From positions 1 to 25,695 of IMG/VR virus record IMGVR_UViG_3300044646_001479: a stretch of 25,695 nt of DNA; one strand, 5' to 3'. Shown piece by piece: positions 21,457-25,695 of this stretch. Position 1 is the stretch's first letter, and every line of letters begins with the position of its first letter. Below the pieces are notes generated by a model. It saw only the letters and a list, made by a program, of their open reading frames with translations, had not been told where the DNA came from and did not search any database. A program made the position numbers and the translations under genes. Source of the stretch: a virus.

Positions 21457-21771
21457 CTACCGTAGGACGGTCGGGCACTTGCCGTCGGGGCAGGGCGGGG
21501 CGGCCTTCGCCCGCTCGGCCACGCAGCGCTTGCACTCGCACCGGCAGGCCTGCGAGACCCGGCCGTCGGGCTTCCACATGCCGCGAACGCATGTCTGGCC
21601 GCAGTCGCATGCCACCGGGGCCGGGCCGGGGCCGGGGGCCGGGGCCTCGGGGAGCATCGACGCCCGGGCGGCCGCCACCGCGGCGAACGCCCGCGGCTGC
21701 TCGAGGTCGATCACGGCCGGGTCGGCCGAGAGCCAGACGAGGAACGAGATGATCCACTGCCAGAGCGACAT
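21457..21771 (-). CDS. Membrane-anchored Cys-rich protein
   Basis: A 104-residue protein. Residues 3-20 (LWQWIISFLVWLSADPAV) form one hydrophobic helix; then an Ala-rich acidic linker, a Pro/Gly run (EAPAPGPGPAP), and a tail with nine cysteines: CDCGQTC, CRCECKRC, CPDGKC. The Cys pattern could bind metals or form disulphides outside the membrane. It is last in the inserted block before the capsid gene. No family recognised. Confidence 0.65.
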   Translation of the reverse strand: MSLWQWIISFLVWLSADPAVIDLEQPRAFAAVAAARASMLPEAPAPGPGPAPVACDCGQTCVRGMWKPDGRVSQACRCECKRCVAERAKAAPPCPDGKCPTVLR

Positions 21772-21773
21772 GA

Positions 21774-22037
21774 TCAGAGCCCTCGTGCGTGGTCGATCAG
21801 TGGGAAGCCGTCGTCGCCGATGGTCGGGGCCTGGACGAGCCGGGCGTCCTGGCGAGCTGCCGGCGGCGGCGGGTCGGCGAACGCGGCGATCCAGAGGAGG
21901 TTCTTCGCGGCCCTGGCAATCCACGTCAGGACCGGCCGGTCGGGCGGGCCAGGGCGTGGCGAGCGGTCGCCGGCGAGCCAGTAGCCGATCGCCGCCGCGG
22001 CCAGGATGACGAACACCGTGTTCTTGTCGAGTCTCAT
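21774..22037 (-). CDS. Small membrane protein
   Basis: An 87-residue protein with one hydrophobic helix at about 7-23 (TVFVILAAAAIGYWLAG), then a Pro/Arg stretch and a second amphipathic region (LTWIARAAKNLLWIAAF). It overlaps the protease gene by 4 nt (ATGA) and ends 2 nt before the next start. Probable inner-membrane protein of unknown function within the inserted block. Confidence 0.65.
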   Translation of the reverse strand: MRLDKNTVFVILAAAAIGYWLAGDRSPRPGPPDRPVLTWIARAAKNLLWIAAFADPPPPAARQDARLVQAPTIGDDGFPLIDHARGL

Positions 22038-23131
22038 CGAATCACCTCAGTCGGGGCCGGCGTCAGAAACGCGCCGTTGTCGAGATCACGCCAGCCGAAT
22101 CCGGAGACCGAGCCGACCGCGTAGCTGTCGGGCTGACTGCCGAGCATGCGGTCCACTGTAGAGCGAGTCACCCAGAAGGAGCCCTCCGGCATGTCGTCGG
22201 GCCACTTCGGGCCGGAGATCCATCGCGGCCCCCAGGAGTTGAGGCAGAGCAGGGCATCGGACGGCGATCCGTTCTTCGCGTAGCGGACCGCCACGAAGCA
22301 CATGCAGTGTGCCCACTGGCCGGAAGCCCTCGCGTAGGCGTGCTGGTCCCTTGCGCTTTCGAACCCGACCATCGAACAGACCGGGATCGGGAACCCGGCC
22401 TCGATCGCGGCGGCGGCCTCCGCGAACGTCTTGACCATCGCGACATGCGTGGCCGGATGCTTCTTCGCGATCGTGTCGAGCTTGCCGCCGTCGCCCTTGC
22501 CGCCGTTGCCGTAGGCTCCCCACGACTTCGCCCGGTCGGCCGAGTAGGCCCGCAGGTCGTGGCCGCCCACCGGCTCGCGGTAGACGACGCCCCAGTCCCG
22601 AACCCATCGGGCCGCGGCTGCGCCGTAGCTGCCGTCGGAGTAGCCGCCGACCGGCGAGCTGCCGTCACCGGATCGCCCGCGGGCCTCGACGCGGGAGCCT
22701 CCGTAGATCGCCTCGGTCGACGGGAACGGCGGCGGCATCGGCAGGCGACCGGTCTCCCAGTCGATGCACTGGGCAACCCAGACGCCGTGAGCCCAGCCCC
22801 ACGAGACGCAGTCGCCGATGCCCTGCCGCTCAACGATCCACGGCCGACCGTAGAGGGCCTGGTGTGCCTTGTAGGCCGCACGGTAGAGGAACGTGTCGTG
22901 TCCCTTCGCCTCGCGGATCGTCTCGGCTCCGGCCTGCCTGAACAGCGGCTGGGGCAGCTCCTGCAGGAACCGCTCGACGCCCTCGGGGTCGGGCGTCCAT
23001 CCGGTCGGGGCCTCGTCGCCAATCCAGCCGGCCGGCCTGGGGCCGGCGACGAACTCGCCGACGATCACGGCGAACGCGATCCCCAGGAAGCCGGCCAGCG
23101 CGAGCCAGCGGTAGGTGTTGCGGCGGCTCAT
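22034..23131 (-). CDS. Membrane-anchored papain-like (C1-type) cysteine peptidase
   Basis: A 365-residue protein with an N-terminal signal anchor (MSRRNTYRWLALAGFLGIAF, helix about 9-29). The peptidase domain has the papain landmarks: QGIGDCVSWGWAHG (Q103 oxyanion Gln, C108 nucleophile), GQWAHCMCFVAVRY (H275) and LLCLNSWGPRW (N298 with W300), plus the closing EGSFWVTRSTVDRML. Gly-rich spacing between Cys and His is as expected. Peptide-bond hydrolysis is therefore likely, outside the membrane. It sits within a block of membrane genes between the prohead protease and capsid genes. It could be a lysis or envelope-degrading enzyme, or a virion protease; the window does not decide. Confidence 0.85.
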   Translation of the reverse strand: MSRRNTYRWLALAGFLGIAFAVIVGEFVAGPRPAGWIGDEAPTGWTPDPEGVERFLQELPQPLFRQAGAETIREAKGHDTFLYRAAYKAHQALYGRPWIVERQGIGDCVSWGWAHGVWVAQCIDWETGRLPMPPPFPSTEAIYGGSRVEARGRSGDGSSPVGGYSDGSYGAAAARWVRDWGVVYREPVGGHDLRAYSADRAKSWGAYGNGGKGDGGKLDTIAKKHPATHVAMVKTFAEAAAAIEAGFPIPVCSMVGFESARDQHAYARASGQWAHCMCFVAVRYAKNGSPSDALLCLNSWGPRWISGPKWPDDMPEGSFWVTRSTVDRMLGSQPDSYAVGSVSGFGWRDLDNGAFLTPAPTEVIR

Positions 23132-23694
23132 TTCGCGGCGGCCTCCGCGGCGGCGGCGACCTCGCGATAGGCCGCGATCCACGTGGCCCGCTGCTCCGGC
23201 GTCAGCGGCTTCCCGCTCGTGCCGGCCACGCGGTCGAGGTAGTCCTTCACGGCGGACCGGACCCGCGGGTGGCGGTCGCCGATCGAGTCACCGCGGAGTC
23301 GGAGATCGAACGCCCGGACCCGAAGGTCGTCGAACGCCACGCCGCTCGTGACGATCGGCGTCGACTGCATGGCGTCCCACTCGACCTCGCCGGCCAGCTC
23401 GCCGAACAGGGCCGCGAGCTTCGCCGCGTCTGAGGCGGCCTCGGGGTGGGCGTTGAACAGGCCACGCAGCACGAGCGGGGCGTCGGGGGCCGGCGGGGCC
23501 GGCGTCGGCTCCGTGCGATTGCGGCCCGACCAGACGAGGGCCAGGGCGGCGAGCAGGCCAGCCCCGACGACGTGCCGCAGCTCGACAGACGGCAGCTTCG
23601 CGTGGGCCACGGTCACGAGCTGCTCGAGGCGGTCGCGACCCAGGAACGCGTAGGCCGCCCCGGCGGCCAGGGCAACCAGGAGGAGCGTGTCCAT
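23128..23694 (-). CDS. Two-helix membrane protein
   Basis: A 188-residue protein with hydrophobic helices at about 3-20 (TLLLVALAAGAAYAFLG) and 41-58 (HVVGAGLLAALALVWSG), a Pro-rich linker (TEPTPAPPAPDAP) and a helical C-terminal domain of 110 residues (AKLAALFGELAGEVEWDAMQ; TPEQRATWIAAYREVAAAAE). It overlaps the papain-like gene's start by 4 nt (ATGA), so the two are translationally coupled. No family recognised; the two helices and location next to a membrane peptidase suggest a partner in the same envelope process. Confidence 0.65.
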   Translation of the reverse strand: MDTLLLVALAAGAAYAFLGRDRLEQLVTVAHAKLPSVELRHVVGAGLLAALALVWSGRNRTEPTPAPPAPDAPLVLRGLFNAHPEAASDAAKLAALFGELAGEVEWDAMQSTPIVTSGVAFDDLRVRAFDLRLRGDSIGDRHPRVRSAVKDYLDRVAGTSGKPLTPEQRATWIAAYREVAAAAEAAAK

Positions 23695-23695
23695 G

Positions 23696-24067
23696 TCAGA
23701 CCCTCACGAGTGGCAGCAGTTGCTCGATGGCACCGGCGGCGATCGCGATCACGAGCGACCGCACCGGCGAGCGGACGAGAATCCAGAGCGGGTACACGGC
23801 GGCCGGGACCGCCTGGTCGGCGACCGCGTCGAACAGGCTCGCCACGGCCGACAGCGCGAGGGCCTTCTTCTCGGGGCCGGTCATCGACGAGACCGTGTCG
23901 AGAGCGGTCACGACGAGCCGCAGGAGGGCGAGCATCAGCTCGCCGAACTCCGCCCAGGTGATGCCGCCGGCGGCCGCGGACCTCGAGGTCTCGACGAACG
24001 CGGCGATCTTCGCGAGGAGGCCGTCCTCCAGATTGGTGGCGGCAGCGACCGGGGCGGCGGCGATCAT
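23696..24067 (-). CDS. Holin-like or other small membrane protein
   Basis: A 123-residue protein: an N-terminal amphipathic helix (LEDGLLAKIAAFVETSRSAA), then FGELMLALLRLVVTALDTVS, a turn with GPEKKALALSAVASLFDAVA, and a hydrophobic C-terminal helix (YPLWILVRSPVRSLVIAIAA). Two or three helices with a charged P-E-K-K turn resemble some class of phage holins, but this is not diagnostic. Its ATG overlaps the zinc-ribbon stop (ATGA). Placed in the block of membrane genes beside the peptidase, a lysis role would be natural but is only inferred. Confidence 0.5.
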   Translation of the reverse strand: MIAAAPVAAATNLEDGLLAKIAAFVETSRSAAAGGITWAEFGELMLALLRLVVTALDTVSSMTGPEKKALALSAVASLFDAVADQAVPAAVYPLWILVRSPVRSLVIAIAAGAIEQLLPLVRV

Positions 24068-24219
24068 CGGGTTCGTCTCCAGACGGCATCGGCCGGCACC
24101 ACCTGGCGGCGGCGCTCGCGGCACTTCTGACACTCCACGTAGCGGACCTGGCGGTCGCCGGCCCGCTTGCTCGACTCGACGCGGAGGCGGCCCCCGCACT
24201 TCTGGCAACTAGCCGGCAT
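24064..24219 (-). CDS. Small zinc-ribbon protein (Com-like)
   Basis: A 51-residue protein: MPASCQKCGGRLRVESSKRA, then RQVRYVECQKCRERRRQVVP, with two CxxC pairs (C5, C8 and C30, C33) for one zinc. The basic residues round the second pair fit RNA or DNA binding, as in Com-type phage regulators and other short zinc ribbons. The start ATG overlaps the end of the prohead protease gene by 11 nt. It could control translation of the neighbouring genes; function not proven. Confidence 0.7.
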   Translation of the reverse strand: MPASCQKCGGRLRVESSKRAGDRQVRYVECQKCRERRRQVVPADAVWRRTR

Positions 24220-25192
24220 GGGCTCGCATCCTCGCGACTGCTGCCGCGGCTGCGGCCCGGGCACCGGCGAGCGACGAGACCGTCAGCGACCGCGGGGCGG
24301 GCTCGATTGCCGGGATCTTCTCCGGCGAGTCGTCGATCCACACGTCGATCTCAACGCCGGCGTCCTGGGCGGCCGACCGCTTTTGCTGGTCTGGCCCGCA
24401 CAGCAGGACGCCGGCTAGCTCGGTGTACAGCTCGCCGAACGCGAGCCGCAGCTCGTGGCGGTTGGCCTCGGTGTCCTCGCGTCGCGTGATGCACCACACG
24501 CGCGACCCGCGGCCCGTGGCATCGGCCACGAACGACCGCCACAGGCCGGGGGCTGCGGTGAACGTCTGGTCGAAGTCGAGCGAGATCGTCAGCGACCGAT
24601 CGGCCTGGCCGTGATTGACCATGCCGCGGGCGGCACGCCACGCGTCGAGGGATCGCGGAGCGATCGAGCTGGACGGGTAGGCCGGGTTCGTGACTGCGGA
24701 GATGTCATAGAGCCCGGAGGCCTGGTGGACGAGCCGCGTGATGCCGCCGCGCTCGTCCTCGGTCCAGCTTTCGCCGCCGTCGGCCACCGTGAACGCGAAC
24801 GACGAGCCGGTGATCGTCCGGTCCTCGACCATCATCACGAGATCCCGGCCGTCGCTTGTCAGGAGCGGCGTATGCCGGAAGGCCAGCCCGCGGGCGTCCT
24901 TCCGCAGCTCGAGGCGGCCGTTGGACGTGCGGCCGGTGATCCGGCTCGGGTCATGGTTGAACAGGAACGGAACGTCGATTTTGCCGCGCGGGTCGTTTGG
25001 CTTCCGGTCGACCAGGCCGTCGAAGGCGGTCGGCGAGAACTTCTCGCGGAAGCCTCCGAGATCGACGGAGAGCGAATCCCACGGCGGCGAGATGCCGACG
25101 AGCGCGGCCGGCTCGCCGTCCCGCTTCTCGACGCCGATCGCGTCGGGCGTGTCGGTGGTCAGGAGGTAGCGGCGCTCAACTTGTTGCGACAT
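24209..25192 (-). CDS. Prohead protease fused to a HAD-type phosphatase domain
   Basis: A 327-residue two-domain protein. Residues 1-180 are an HK97-type (U35) prohead protease: FNHDPSRITGRT (H80), ITGSSFAFTV (S131), LYDISAVTNPAYP (D163). Residues 200-295 read as a HAD hydrolase: SLDFDQTFTAAP (D206, D208, T210, motif I DxDxT), VWCITRRE (T236, motif II), QQKRSAA (K271, motif III) and DVWIDDSPEKI (D287, D288, motif IV). An Ala-rich tail follows. The protease should cleave the capsid scaffold domain; the HAD domain would remove phosphates. A fusion of these two is uncommon. The start ATG follows the portal stop with 17-nt overlap. Confidence 0.88.
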   Translation of the reverse strand: MSQQVERRYLLTTDTPDAIGVEKRDGEPAALVGISPPWDSLSVDLGGFREKFSPTAFDGLVDRKPNDPRGKIDVPFLFNHDPSRITGRTSNGRLELRKDARGLAFRHTPLLTSDGRDLVMMVEDRTITGSSFAFTVADGGESWTEDERGGITRLVHQASGLYDISAVTNPAYPSSSIAPRSLDAWRAARGMVNHGQADRSLTISLDFDQTFTAAPGLWRSFVADATGRGSRVWCITRREDTEANRHELRLAFGELYTELAGVLLCGPDQQKRSAAQDAGVEIDVWIDDSPEKIPAIEPAPRSLTVSSLAGARAAAAAAVARMRAHAG

Positions 25193-25695
25193 CGTCGTCC
25201 TCCTGGCCGATCGGGTCGGCCGACAGCTCGGAAACACGCTTACCGACCGTGAACTCCGTCGGCTCGCCGTCCTCGTAGACCCGCAGGCTGGCGGCCGGGT
25301 CGGCCTCGGTCGCGGCGATCGAGAACGGCGACCCCTCGACGCCCAGGACGCCGTCGATCATCAGATGCTCGATCGTGCCCTCGCCCCCGGCCCAGTAGAC
25401 GTACTGGCCTTCGCGGAAGCCGCCGGCCTCCGGCACGCCGGCCCCGGGTGCCCGGGCGGGCTCATCGGCCGGAGCCTCCACCGGGGCAGGCTCGGCTGGC
25501 GGCTCGCCTTCAGGCGGCGCGACCGTGGCGGCTGCGGCGTTGGCGAGCGTCGAGAATCCGAGCTGCATGTAGGTTTCGTCGGCCGCCGGATCGGGCAGCA
25601 GATCGAAGTCCTCGAGGTCTCGCAGCTCGTTCGGTGCCAGCGCCCCCATGTTGAACATCGACTGGTAGAGCTGGACGCGGCTGGCGGTGTCGCCG
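25176..25695 (-). CDS. Portal protein C-terminus, partial
   Basis: The frame is open to the right edge of the window, so the N-terminal part lies outside. The visible part starts with DTASRVQLYQSMFNMGALAPNEL followed by LEDFDLLPDP, the typical ending of phage portal proteins (Q-S-x-x-x-x-G-x-L-x-P-N-E-x-R-x-L-E). A Pro/Ala/Glu linker follows, then a small domain GQYVYWAGGEGTIEHLMIDG and SLRVYEDGEPTEFTVGKRVS, similar to the tudor-like tail found on some portals. Portals form the dodecameric ring through which DNA enters the head. Its stop overlaps the protease start by 17 nt. The internal ATG at 25658 is not the real start. Confidence 0.82.
   Translation of the reverse strand, partial: GDTASRVQLYQSMFNMGALAPNELRDLEDFDLLPDPAADETYMQLGFSTLANAAAATVAPPEGEPPAEPAPVEAPADEPARAPGAGVPEAGGFREGQYVYWAGGEGTIEHLMIDGVLGVEGSPFSIAATEADPAASLRVYEDGEPTEFTVGKRVSELSADPIGQEDDDVATS

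Noticed and set aside
20137-21465. A long open frame on the plus strand opposite the major capsid gene (about 440 codons)
   Set aside because: It mirrors the capsid gene frame, is Arg/Val/Leu/Asp-biased as expected for an antisense frame in GC-rich DNA, shows no domain, and has no ribosome site. Opposite a clear HK97-fold gene, it is a shadow.
1-25695. tRNA genes, CRISPR arrays or insertion sequences
   Set aside because: No cloverleaf with a T-loop GTTCRANNC, no repeat-spacer series and no transposase were seen on reading either strand. Computation with a tRNA scanner would be decisive.

Overview
The window is one contiguous piece of a GC-rich, tailed, temperate bacteriophage or prophage, about two-thirds G+C by eye. 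Every gene I can support except one reads leftward on the minus strand. Genes are packed with ATGA, GTGA, TAATG or TGATG overlaps and recurrent GGAGG ribosome binding sites. The HK97-type head, a tape-measure protein of about 500 residues and a frameshifted tail-assembly chaperone pair point to a siphovirus. A planctomycete host is possible (papain-type protease, G-x-G-Y repeat structural protein, base composition), but nothing here proves it. No rRNA, tRNA, CRISPR array or insertion sequence was seen.

Right part, read from 25.7 kb down to 11.1 kb: the head and tail operon. It begins with the C-terminus of a portal protein cut by the window edge. Next comes a prohead protease fused to a HAD-type phosphatase domain. 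An unusual block of small zinc-ribbon and membrane proteins follows, with a membrane-anchored papain-like cysteine peptidase. After that come the major capsid protein, the head-tail connector set, a gp10-like protein, a tail-completion protein, three tail-tube-like proteins (two are paralogues), chaperones G and G-T with a -1 frameshift site, the tape measure, and distal tail proteins including a 666-residue repeat protein.

Middle part, 11.1 to 7.2 kb: a calcineurin-like phosphoesterase and a MazG-like (DUF5664/MazZ-type) nucleotide hydrolase candidate come first. The lysogeny region follows, with a rightward tyrosine integrase divergent from an excisionase-like gene. The 267 bp between them are full of inverted repeats. 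A few small membrane or unknown genes complete this part.

Left part, 7.2 kb to 1: the recombination and replication operon. It holds a Sak4-like RecA-fold ATPase, a second tyrosine recombinase, an SSB-like protein ending in DAIPF, small unknown genes, a winged-helix protein, GIY-YIG and HNH nucleases, a DUF1376 replication protein carrying 12-bp repeats, and a RusA resolvase. A small HTH protein and two tail-fibre-like genes close the window. The Sak4, SSB and RusA set forms a plausible phage annealing and junction-resolution pathway. Terminase genes are not visible and probably lie beyond the right edge.
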